This document shows, one piece after another, positions 23,525 to 33,699 of a stretch of DNA of 64,000 nt. The DNA comes from Agapanthus africanus (taxonomy: Eukaryota > Streptophyta > Magnoliopsida > Asparagales > Amaryllidaceae). The stretch covers positions 187,505,044-187,569,043 of the forward strand of contig CM057344.1 of the NCBI GenBank assembly GCA_030015575.1. Reading direction: 5' to 3'. Numbering within the stretch: position 1 is the stretch's first letter; each line of letters opens with the position of its first letter. The notes beneath the pieces were generated by a model. The model did no database searches. It was not told the DNA's origin and was given only the letters and a program-made list of their open reading frames with translations. A program made the translations under genes and the position numbers.

Positions 23525-25746
23525 TGTTAGTTGTATGTATGCCCTAGAGGCCAGTATTGTACAGATGATGTATATTATATTGGATGCTTGGACATATATA
23601 GAGATGACTTTCTTGCTCGATATGATAGTATGCTATCTGGTTACTCTTTATCTTAACATGTACACTTGTCTCTTTATACTGTCTTATAGTTACATGTTGG
23701 TAAAGCCCTTAGGATGTGTACTTGACTACCTGGACTATGATGCAGATCATACTAGTGGGGACATGGTAGTCCATAGGTACATCCTTCAAGGTCCCTAGTC
23801 GTGGGTATATCGAGACGGGGCATCGATATACCAGTGTAGACTAGCGTATACGCTTCTCGACCCATGAGATGGGCGATGGATGATCCCATATCCATTGGTG
23901 TTTGACATCAGAGATGGTGTACGGGTGCTCAGTGGAGACTGGGTACACTGGACGGACTCGCCGAGAACTCCCAGATGGTATTATACCTCGCGTCAGATGG
24001 CAGTTCTCAGGTGACACTTGTGCAGGTTAGTCTGTAGACCCGAGATCGTCATAGAGTCTTGTGTGATTCCCACTGTGCTTTGATCTCCACCTTACCACGT
24101 CCATGAGGGCGTGCAAAACGGTAGTCATTGGATACAGTCCCGAGTCACATGGAGGCAATGAGCGATAGGAGGGGTTTCGTCTCTCCCGGTATTGGGGGTT
24201 GATGTTGCGCAGTGCTCGATTGGCCGTAACAGGGAATTCCCTGGCCAGGGCTGATCAGAGATTTGCTGGTAAGTGTTACCAGTAGTTTCTCGACCCGTTA
24301 TGAGCCTCACATCGGCACGACTTATCGGTTATTGGGGTCTGACGTTTACCACCCCTAGACTTGATATGCGACATATCAGACGAACAGACCGGACTGTACG
24401 GTAAGTGTTACTGGTTGGATTCACAGGAGTGTGAGCTGGCTAGCTCGTCGATCTTCTGATCGATCAATACCCGGATGGCCGTTACGTTTAGCAGACCGCT
24501 TGCGGCTTGTGGGTGCTTGATATGATCATCATCTGCTACCGGCGTATTGACGAGTCTTTAGAGTCCTACACAGAGGTTTCCTGGCTCAAGCGAAACGAAA
24601 TAGGAGCGCATATGAGATATGTGCAGGACCGAGAATAATGCGTGTATGTGATACCGTATTTTATTCTCGCGATGGATGTATCGATTGGTTATATTCGATA
24701 TAACCTAAATATCGAATCTAGGATTGATTCGATAAGCCGATACATAGGATACTAGTCGGTTATATGCGATATGACCGGATCGTTAAATCAAGTGTTGATT
24801 TAATGATTTAATGTATAATTATATATTTGATATATTACTTTGCATTAGCTAGTATTAGTTCACTTTAAATGGATTTTCTCACTTAATGTGCAAGTTGTAT
24901 ATGTGATATACTTTTGTGCATATGTTTGTATCATGTTTGATGATGCTTGCTCATTTGGTTAAGTGTATAGAATTAAACCATGGTTAAGTTTATGATTAGG
25001 GTTTTGCTTTTTCATTTATTTATTTATTTGTTTATTTATTTATTTGGAAAAGATAAAGATGAGAATGGTGGCTTTCTTTGTTTCTTATTGAAGCTTCATG
25101 AAGCTTTGACTTAGTCACCATTCTTGTCTCATGCTTAACCCTAACCATTTGAACTAACCCTAGTTCATTCTCTACACTTAACTATGGTTAAGATTATGAT
25201 AAGTTTTCATTTTCTTTTTCATTTTAGAACACTTATCATATTCTTTCTTCTTCTTCATCATCTTCTTCTTCAAGAAAAGCTTAAGTCCATCAATGGCAAC
25301 TTGAGCAAAAGTGAGAGAAATCCAAATCAAAAGTGAACCCACCTCCTATTTCTTCATCCTCTACCTCTTGCCAAGTAGTATAGGGTGTTTTCTTCACAAG
25401 TTTCACAACTTGGTGAAGTTGGAGCTTGAACTTGTGATGCCTCGACGTAGATCATCTTCGGCACGAAGCCGACGACCGAGCCCGCCCATTTCTCCGATGA
25501 AGCCGACGATTGAGTTCGAGATTCGAGACGGACAGCGAGAGGACGTCTACGTGGAGCTAAGGAAGTGGATAACCGGATCTACAAATGTTGTAGCCTCTCT
25601 CCTTTAGTTAATTCGCTAACTAGTTTCGTGTTTCGCCTAGAATTCTAGTCGACGATCCGTATTAGGGTTACTCGGCACCCATAAAATTTGAAATTGGCAT
25701 GGTTGATGCCTTGTGAGACCTCTATTGTGTGCCTAGGAACCCTACA
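23525..25746 (+). repeat. 5' LTR of copia B
   Basis: The 2,222-bp LTR begins TGTTAGTTGTATG and ends GGAACCCTACA. Features inside are an AT-rich block near 24805-24840, a TTTA run (25015-25050), CT-rich stretches (25247-25275) and a 56-codon ORF at 25437-25607 near the primer site. Confidence 0.96.
25437..25607 (+). CDS. 56-codon Arg/Ser-rich ORF in B 5' LTR
   Basis: The ATG at 25437 opens 56 codons ending TAG, starting MPRRRSSSARSRRPSPPISP. The same ORF, same length and stop position, is present in the 3' LTR (43952-44122) and in the 5' LTR of the diverged element B2 (minus, 57961-57791). In the other B2 LTR it ends early (49788-49663). The sequence is basic at the N-terminus and has no similarity I recognise. 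It lies about 140 nt before the primer site, so if transcription starts upstream it would sit in the first part of the element RNA. The DNA is also conserved, so selection for the peptide is not shown. Confidence 0.4.
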   Translation: MPRRRSSSARSRRPSPPISPMKPTIEFEIRDGQREDVYVELRKWITGSTNVVASLL

Positions 25747-25747
25747 G

Positions 25748-25759
25748 TGGTATCAGAGC
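25748..25759 (+). promoter_or_regulatory. Primer binding site of copia B, tRNA-iMet type
   Basis: TGGTATCAGAGC lies one base after the 5' LTR. Confidence 0.95.
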
Positions 25760-25946
25760 CTAGCTAGAGCCTTAGGCAAAGTCTAGACGACGTTTGAAAG
25801 CCGAACGAACCCGAAACCCTAAATCCAAAATGCTCTCTGTACATTTTCTGAAATCGTGGATTTTTTAGAATTAAAAATATGCAGAAAAATCAGCAGGTAT
25901 TTCTAAGAATTACTGTGAAGTTCGAGAACCTGAATCGCTAAAGGCG

Positions 25947-25992
25947 CGGCGGAACCGCGGCAATAGCATGCCTATTGCGGCGGTTCCGCGGC
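25947..25992 (+). other. GC-rich stem-loop in B leader
   Basis: The arms (about 25946-25966 and 25972-25992) pair over about 20 bp with two mismatches, one of them a G/G opposition that recurs in B2. The stem tip is GCAATAG/CTATTGC and the loop region contains the palindrome GCATGC. It starts about 190 nt after the primer site. A palindromic loop on a stable stem near the primer site is the form taken by dimerisation signals of some retroviral RNAs; that role here is inference. Confidence 0.75.
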
Positions 25993-27076
25993 CTGTTTGT
26001 CTCTTCAGACGATTTTGTTTACACAGTAATTCCTAGTTTTTAGTGTTGGTTTTCCTAAGAATTTTTAATTTGAACTCAAGAGTTGAGTTTTTTGGGTTGT
26101 ATTGGGAGTTCGTATATTCGATCGGATTATCAAACTTTGTCTATGTGTTTTCCGGATAATTTTTGAATATGTTAAAAAGTTCGACCGGATATAAATACCC
26201 AACTTTTCCCCTGCCGGAAAATTTCCAAGTGTTGGATTTTTCTGTGGTTTAAGGACGTTCTGAGTAGTGCAAGTAACGCGATGGTCCCTCTAGAAGACAA
26301 CAAACCTTAACTCGATTATGTGACCGTCTTGAACTGCCCTTTGAACCTTGGGGTTTGGGGCAGTGCGGCGTGCCACATGTGAGGCGTTGGCTTGACCCTT
26401 CTACGGCTGGACCGTTAGTACTGAGGCATGAAGTGAATGTCTTTGAATCTATTTCATGTGTTGAACGATTTCAGGAAAACTTGGGTGTTCGAATGTTCGA
26501 TCGGAAAGTTTAATATTTTCTATTTATCCGGAATGGGATACAATAATTGGAATTCACAAACAGTTATGAGATAACTGAATGAATGTTATAAATCTAGCGG
26601 TTTAGTCTCACTTGATATTGAAAAGAGTTTTCGATAATGAGACTAAAATGCGGGGTTTATAACTGTTAGGCATGTGATGTATAAGTATTTCATTTGATTA
26701 GGCATGTGATGTCTAAAGAGGTTGCAGATTCCAATTGTTGTAGTTTTACACTTTCTTTTCTGTGACCGTAAGTGTAATATATGGTATCGCCGGTTTCGTT
26801 GCTATATATCAACGACAATTGGGATGCGCATATTTACTTACATTGATGACATGTGATGTTATGTGTTGCTGGATATGTTATATTGGATTGTCGTGTTTGA
26901 ATAGCCGGGTTTTTTTTTATGTGAGATGAGTGTTTTTCATTTTAATTCATGTAAAAACTTGTATGTAATATTCTTTTATTTGGGGCACTTCCAGGTTGCA
27001 GAAGTTGTCACCTTTTGTATATTATTTACTTTTCCGCATTAGGATAGACCCAAGGAGGGGAGCACAAGTAACCGGG

Positions 27077-27136
27077 TTCTAGGGTTCAGTGGGAGACCAT
27101 CTCGAGGAGTCGAGTCCGGGTCTCCTAACCCTAGAA
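27077..27136 (+). other. Long nested inverted repeat in B leader
   Basis: Three pairs of arms nest inside one another: TTCTAGGGTT (27077-27086) with AACCCTAGAA (27127-27136), GGAGACC with GGTCTCC, and CTCGA with TCGAG. This would fold as one 60-nt rod. Element A has a different but again self-complementary sequence at the matching position (31214-31455). Confidence 0.7.
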
Positions 27137-27593
27137 TTGGTAGGGTTGCTTGCCGCTCTCGTAGGGGTCTAGGGGTGTGGGATTGGCTATTCATCACGAC
27201 TGTGGAATCCGTGTTTTATACTGGCTCGTATTGAAAACACGGACGTCCTAGTTTATCCAATGTTTCATATGTTTCTTCTGCTGCGATATCTGTGATGTGA
27301 TCATGTGATGTTCTGTGATAGATACTGTATATAGTATATATGATATATTATATAGACGTTACTTATGTTTTACACCCGCGCTAGCCCTGCCCTGCTCTGT
27401 CGTTAGTTACCTAACCTAACGGTGCACGAGGGGACATCCAGGCGAATGCGGATGGCATAAGTGTACGTCGTATTTATCTGTGATGTTTAGGTGACATACA
27501 TGATGGGACTTCATTAATGTGATTAATGAAAGAAAAGAAACCTAAGATGTTGTAGAATCAAATTTTAAATAAAACAGGTAGCTACAGTTCTTG

Positions 27594-27832
27594 CTTTGCA
27601 TAGCGGTATATATGATATACCCTGCACCTTATTCGATGAGGAAAGGACCGAGATCCATTCACCGGGAGTGACTCCTTTAGCAATAACTGGCATATGCTAC
27701 ACACTCGGTTTGCTATTGACTGCTTTTGGATTTTTGCTTTGCACAGCGATATATATGATATATCCCGCACCTCATTCGACGAGGAAAGGGCCGACGATCC
27801 CTTCACCGAGAGTGACTCCTTTAGCAAAAACT
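27594..27832 (+). repeat. Two copies of the leader AU-hairpin module in B
   Basis: Units at about 27594-27690 and 27737-27832. Each has a hairpin (GGTATAT/ATATACC in the first, GATATAT/ATATATC in the second, loop ATG) followed by a conserved stretch with the core TTCACCG(G/A)GAGTGACTCC. The first and second hairpins differ by a compensated base pair. Confidence 0.7.
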
Positions 27833-27965
27833 AGAAAAGCCTCAAAATCACTCCATCTCAAAAACTTTATTTGATTCTACAACGATATCAAGTTCATTAC
27901 GCAATAGGTTTTCAGAAAAACCTGTCGTAGCCCTCCGTCATTTCAGATAAGTTACATATAGTATT

Positions 27966-28185
27966 CGTGCTACATTTGTTGGCTTTCGTCAAGGTGTAGT
28001 GTGCGGTAGCTATGTGCTGTTTATCTGCTGCATATGATGCGACTGGATTGGGGTAGTCGTACGGCTTTGTTGGCTTTCGTCAAGAGTCGTGCGGGTGGGT
28101 TTAATTCAGTCAAGAAATGTACGGGTTGAACTTGACTAGCGGGCTGTGGTTTGTTGGCTTTCGTCAAGGTCATAGCATGCTAGGG
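27966..28185 (+). repeat. Three stem-loops with near-identical tips in B leader
   Basis: TTGTTGGCTTTCGTCAAG occurs at 27976, 28068 and 28151. The surrounding stems are CTACA/TGTAG, CGGCT/AGTCG and GCTGTG/CATAGC, allowing G-U pairs. Confidence 0.75.
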
Positions 28186-28238
28186 GCAAAAGTATTATCG
28201 GGAATTTCAAGTGTTGAAATTTGCAATGAGATTGCATA

Positions 28239-30456
28239 TGTTGGAGTTAGTGCCCTCAGAGTCAATTATTGGATCACAGGCACGTGATTGCAATGATTGA
28301 GGGAGGACCTATCCCGGTAGGACAGTCTTACTCGAGATGATAGTATGCTATCTGTTTTATCTTTATCATCGTGTACTGCTTTAGGTGACTTGACATGTCG
28401 CTATTACACGTTGATAGAGCCCCTAGGATTCTTGCTTGACGACCAGCAGTATGATGGCGATCATATACGTGGGAGCTGGGGTCTATAAGCACATCCTTAA
28501 AAGGTCCCTAGTCGTAGGAGTTTCGAGACAGGGTATCGATACTCCATTAGTAGACTAGTGTATACAGTCGAGACCCCGACGAGGGGCGGTGGCCGGTCTC
28601 ACAAGCCACTGGTGTCAGTTGGTTCACCTAAGATGTATACAGGTGCTCATTGGGTTATGAGTACACCGGACAGGACTCGCCGGGAACCTGCTGGTTGGTC
28701 TTATACCAGACGTCAGATAGCAGTTCCCAGGTGACATGTGTACAGGTTAGTTCATCGACCTGAGATCGTCATTTGTCTCGTGTGAGTTCCCACTGTGCTT
28801 TGATTACTACCCTACCACGGCTCAAAGGAGTCGTGCAAACAGGTTTTAGTTGGGTACAGTCCCGAGCCACATGGAGGCAGTGAGCGGATCTGCAGGGGTT
28901 CGTCTCTCCCGGTATTGGGGGTGAGGTCGCGCTGTGTCTAGGAGAGCCATTACGCAAAGCCCTCGGCCGAGGCAGGAGATTTACTGGTAGGTATTCCAGT
29001 AGTATCTCAGGGCGTTCTGGGCTACGCTCCGACACGACTTGTACCGCTTTTGGGGGTCTGACTTTTACCAACCCCCTAGGCCCGCCATGCGATACTCATA
29101 GACGAACGGACCGGACTGTACGGATATTGTCACTGACAGGCTCAGTAGGGTGTCAGGATGGGTTCGCTCATCGACGTCCCTTTTGGTCAATAGCTGGTGG
29201 CCCGTCACGTATTGGCTTATACCTCTGACGTGCTAGTGGTTAAATCCACAGCCATTGTATTGACGAGTCTTTAGAGTCCACCACACTTTCAGTTACTCAG
29301 CTTTCGGGCGAAACGCTGTAGAGGCCGTATGGAGATATGGCAGGGTCCGATCAGATACGTGCGGTATTGCACGGATCAGGATCGGACAGCTTTGTACTAG
29401 TGGCCGTATAGTTATATGGCAGGGTTCGATCAGATACGTGCGGTATTGCACGGATCAGGATCGAACAGATTTACTAGCCGGCTTTGGTTTAAGCCGGTCC
29501 TAGTTTAGTACAGTGTAGATTTTGTCTCATTGCATTTGTATCCGGTCGGAATACAGATGCGGGTGTGTATGCACAGTGTCGGGGTTTTCCTGTAATTTAT
29601 TACGGGACCAGTTTTCTGGAGTTGCCAGTTTGCATTCCGTTCCGGCCGGTTTTCCTTTGTTCTTTCCCGGCCGGACTTTTCTGATGGAGGGGGTAATTTG
29701 CAGTTTTGCAAATTACACTTTGTGGGGGGGTTTCTTGTAAATGTATTGATTATGATAAGCATCTTTTCTTTCCTCCATGCTTTCATTTATTGTGATTTGA
29801 AATAGGTATGGGTTTAAAGTGAAAGCATGGTTGAAGTTTTCATTGACTTTGGATATGGTCACCACATACTTCTCCTACACTTACCTCCCTCATTTGTTTT
29901 AGTTTTGTTCCATCCACCATTCTCATTCAAGAATGGCCGGCCACTATGAGTGAGGATGAGAGAAATTTTTCATTCTTGCATGACACAAATTTCTTCATCT
30001 CATTCTTCTTGTTTTTGGAAAATTGAAAGCTCCAATTTCCTTTAACCTTATTCCTCCATCATGGCAACTCCAATACCCCAAAAAGAGACTACGATTCTAC
30101 ACACCACTTCCTACAGCGAATCTTGAGCATGTCGAGTTGCCGGCTTCATGCTCGAGTTGCCTCGGTATTGAGGCGGGAGCCCGTAAAAGACGAAGGCGAT
30201 GTGGTGCCCTTTCCGGCGAGGAGGCGACGATATGGAGACTACACTTTCCGCGGGAGATCGGGGCGATGATGAGAAGACCGGAGGACCGGATCTCTTGGTA
30301 TACTTCTCTTCCCATCTCTTGTTAGCTAGCGTAGGTTAATGGTTATCGATCCGGGTTTTCTTTGTCCGCGGTAGCGCCGGTTTCCGAGTAAGGAAAAATT
30401 TTGATTCCGCAATTTGGCCTCGAGTAAGACGGCCGGGGCGCTGCCGTGGCGCAACA
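28239..30456 (+). repeat. 5' LTR of copia A, with internal 79-bp tandem duplication
   Basis: The 2,218-bp LTR begins TGTTGGAGTTAG and ends GTGGCGCAACA. Two tandem 79-bp units lie at 29323-29401 and 29402-29480, each with a small hairpin CGTGC/GCACG. The matching units in the 3' LTR are 37230-37308 and 37309-37387. The LTR is homologous in blocks to B's LTR, for instance around the sequence ATCGATACTCC. Confidence 0.96.
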
Positions 30457-30469
30457 TGGTATCAGAGCC
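30457..30469 (+). promoter_or_regulatory. Primer binding site of copia A, tRNA-iMet type
   Basis: TGGTATCAGAGCC follows the LTR directly, without the spacer base seen in B. Confidence 0.95.
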
Positions 30470-30669
30470 ACGCCATTAACCTTACCTAGCTTGTTCTAAT
30501 GTGTTTTGCATTTCCGATCGACCGAAATCCCAAAAACCACATATTACTTCACATCAGTTTTCTGTTAGAATTTTTTGGTGTCTAAAAATTTTTCAGGTTG
30601 CAGAAAAATGATGGACTGAAAAAGATAAGACCACTGTAGGAAAACGACAAAGCAATTCACTGTTTGGAG

Positions 30670-30712
30670 CGCGGAACCGCGGCCAAAACCACTTTTGTGC
30701 CGCGGTTGCGCG
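30670..30712 (+). other. GC-rich stem-loop in A leader
   Basis: The arms GCGGAACCGCGGCCAAAA and TTTTGTGCCGCGGTTGCGC pair with one mismatch and one bulged base at the same place as the bulge in A2. The tip is CCAAAA/TTTTG and the loop is CCAC. It starts about 200 nt from the primer site. Confidence 0.72.
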
Positions 30713-31208
30713 GCAATATGGTGGGCCCACTTTGTCGTTTTTCATCAGTTGTTTTATGGGCTGAATATAGGGCTTTTGGGATATTATAATTGGGCCAGTT
30801 GTTTCTGTGAGTGCTACAGTTTTCTTTTGGGGCCCGCTTGTTAATTATTTGATCGATCGGATATTTTAAACACATTATTTCACAGTATTTACATTATATC
30901 TGCGACCGTGAATGTCACTCGATCGGTAAATCCGGTCTGACTGCTATAGCCCGGTTAGACGGATTTGCGAACGTGACTTTCACGTTGATGTTCTATGTTT
31001 ATGCTGTGATGTTGCGGATCGGTCGTGGGGGATAGCCTGGATGCAATGCTAGTACAGTTTTGTTGTATTATGTACATTTGATATTGCGGGGCGAGCGTCC
31101 GACATGTGGACTGCCGTCACTGCCTGTTTGTATTATTCTTTTGGGGCACGACCTGGTTGCGGTCGATGTACCCGGTGTATGTATATTTTACTTTCTGTAC
31201 TAGGGTTG

Positions 31209-32116
31209 CCCCGCGGTGGGGTGCACGGATAGCCGGGTTCTGGAGGGCAACGGGCCCGCATCTCAGGGCATTGAGACGGAGGGGGCTTCAGTCCAGGATT
31301 GGCGGGCTATTCGCCGCACTCGTAGGGGGTACAGGTTGACCCAGGAGGGGTGCCCAAGTTGCCGGATTCCGTGAAGTGCTGGGTGGTCCATTCACGGTAC
31401 TGAAGGGGGCTGCCTCGCTTCAGGTCTTGGCGGGTGACTTGCCGCGCCCGTAGGGGTCTAGGATTTCATTGCACAGGCTATCCACACGACCAGGGGAACG
31501 TCGGGTTTCAGCAGCGGCTCTGTGAAACCCGGGGCTTCCAGATATCTGTATTGTTCTGTGATGCTGTAGATTTCTGTGATGTTGCATTTTATTCACGCCT
31601 TGAGCGAAATACTATATATTGGTATATATATTAGGAGATGTTGTATATGTTTTACACCCGCGCTAGTCCAGTCCCCGCTCTGCCGTTAGTTAGCTAACCT
31701 AACGGGTGATGACGGGACCCAGTGGCGAATGCGGATGGCATATACGTACGTCAGTATATTTTCGTTCTTTGTGGTGTGATCAATTGATGGGACTGCATTG
31801 ATTCGGATCAATGCAAGATAAACAAACCTAATCTGATGTTGTTGGAACATTTTTCAAAAAAAGCTGTTATTGCAAGGACGTTCACTTTTGTTTTGCATCG
31901 TGGTATTCATCTGGAATATCCTGCTCCTCAGTCGACGAGGCAAGGGCCGAGATCCCTTCACCGGGAGTGACCCCTTGGACAGAAGTTTGCGTCAGGGCAT
32001 TAACTTCACTATAGCCGATTACTTTTGCTTTGCATCGTGGTATTCAGTTGGAATATCCTGCACCTCATTCTACGGGGAAAGAGCCGAGATCCCTTCACCG
32101 GGAGTGACCTCTTTAG
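31209..32116 (+). repeat. Duplicated GC-rich units and two AU-hairpin modules in A leader
   Basis: Two related units of about 125 bp lie at 31209-31331 and 31332-31455. The second has arms CCGTGAA/TTCACGG and CTGAAG/CTTCAG. B has one such unit. Further on, the AU-hairpin module is present twice (31891-31986, 32028-32116) with arms GGTATTC/GAATATCC in both. The stretch between holds sequence shared with B and the others (31648-31750) and no gene. Confidence 0.65.
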
Positions 32117-32251
32117 TAAAGTTTTTCGTCACTATATTTTCTAAAAGGCTATGCAGTTCCTTCAACGATATCAAGTTCATTACGTTAAAGGTTTTTCGCC
32201 AAAAACCATTCGTAGCCCTCCGTCATTTCTTATGGGTATTATTTAGTATTC

Positions 32252-32460
32252 GTGCTGCGTTTGTTGACTCCGTCAAGGCGTAGTGTACGGTAGCTAAGTG
32301 GTGCTTGTTTGTTGCATAAGTGGGATTGGTTAGGACAGTCGTGCGGCCTTGTTGACTCCGTCAAGGGCACGTACGGGTGGGTTTAATGCAATCCAGATAA
32401 TGACGGGTTGAACTTGACTAGGACTCTTTGATTTGTTGACTCCGTCAAGGTCACTTGAGT
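32252..32460 (+). repeat. Three stem-loops with identical tips in A leader
   Basis: TTGTTGACTCCGTCAAGG is present unchanged at 32261, 32349 and 32433. The stem around the third is GGACTC/GAGTCC with an inner TGA/TCA. The tip itself contains TTGAC/GTCAA arms. Confidence 0.78.
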
Positions 32461-32765
32461 CCTAGGGGTAAAAATCATATCGGGAGTTTCAAAAGAACTG
32501 AAACTTGCCAAGCATGCGCATACCTTCTGGAGTGTGGTGACTTGAGTGGATTCCGTCAAGTTATCATGCGATGATAGTTGGATCCCGATTCCCACTGATG
32601 AGTTAGTTTACTCCTCGGGTGGCCCCGACTAGTTCTTCTTTCAGGTTTGGAGGAGAATTTGAGGTACAGTGGGAGGTTTCCAGATTAGACAAAGTGGTAA
32701 CCATTCTGATCTAGGTTAGAGTGCACGCTGAGTGTTTCTTCTCTCTCTCTCTGGCAGCGACCATT

Positions 32766-33699
32766 GACCCGACCCTGGACTATGACTCAGTGACCAAGTT
32801 GACCGAACCTTCTTAACACTGGCTTTTGGATTGTCAGAGTTGCAGACCTCATTGCCACTCCTACTTTTACCCTTTTCTCCAGGGCACCCCGTATTACCGC
32901 GAACGTCCACTTCCATTGGACAAAACCATCGTATGGTTAGATACGAACTCGAAGGACTTCGAGGATGGTTTCTGGTTCTGGAGAAAACGGATAGGACTAT
33001 TCAGTTGTCTTTTCTTTTCACCTTCTCTCAGGTTGCGAGTACTCCTTGGTTTAGGAGTAGTACACCTATTACGCAAATTGGATAGTCTTCTTCCAAACCT
33101 TAGGCTGGTGCCGAACAGTGGGGAATGAAGAAAACCAATTAGCATAACGATGGTGTACAGAAGGTATTGAGTTAAGACAAAGAAAGGGATTAGTAAGAGG
33201 GCAAAGTAAATTGCGACTGCTATTCACGACCGAACCAAGTATTTCTTCGCCAATCCTAAATCACCTTTGTATTTCTCCAGGACACTCCGTATCACTACGA
33301 AGATCCACAGTTTATTTGGATACTCCATCGTATGGTTATATACGAACTCGAAAGGAACTTGTTCCAGTTCGGGGATGGATTCTGGTTCAGGAGAAATAGG
33401 AATAAAGTACATTCAGGTGTCTTTTATCTTCACCTTCTCTCGCATTGCGAGTGCTCCTAGGATTAGGACAGTACACCCTTTATGCTTATTGGATAGTCTT
33501 CTTCCAAACCATAGGCTGGTGCCGAACGGTAGGGAAGGAAGAAAACCAATTGGCCTAAAGGGGTGTGCAGACGGTAATGACTAAAGACATATAAAGGGAT
33601 TTGGACAGGTGGCAAAGAATTATACGGTTATAGTTGTGAATCTGGATAATGGTAGAGGCATTACTAGGAATACCAGAATACCCCACAGAAACATTACAA
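32766..33699 (+). other. Unrecognised family-A segment with ~400-bp tandem duplication
   Basis: This segment lies between the leader's CT-rich tract and the first protease-like remnants, where gag would be expected. Two diverged units start near 32872 and 33264 (period about 398 bp). Both contain the block ACTCGAA with a preceding CATCGTATGGTTA and the block GGATAGTCTTCTTCCAAACC. Translated frames show no gag motif (no zinc knuckle, no capsid block). A2 has the beginning of the same segment at 1-110, so it belongs to the family, not to this copy alone. B lacks it. Confidence 0.55.

Noticed and set aside
24805-24840. AT-rich TATA-like block as promoter of B
   Set aside because: Several TATA-like words overlap and no transcription evidence or spacing singles one out, so it is not annotated as a promoter.
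27976-28169. W-box (TTGAC) promoter repeats
   Set aside because: The core TTGAC occurs in three of the four tip types, but the tips lie in the transcribed leader, sit on covarying stems, and B has TTGGC instead. A WRKY-binding role is possible but not favoured.
30023-30325. 100-codon frame in A's LTR, repeated at 37930-38232
   Set aside because: Identical only because the LTRs are nearly identical. A2 lacks it, so there is no evidence of coding.
32826-33128. Candidate gag in A
   Set aside because: Two overlapping frames of 84-100 codons with no capsid block or zinc knuckle, broken again in the second duplicated unit.
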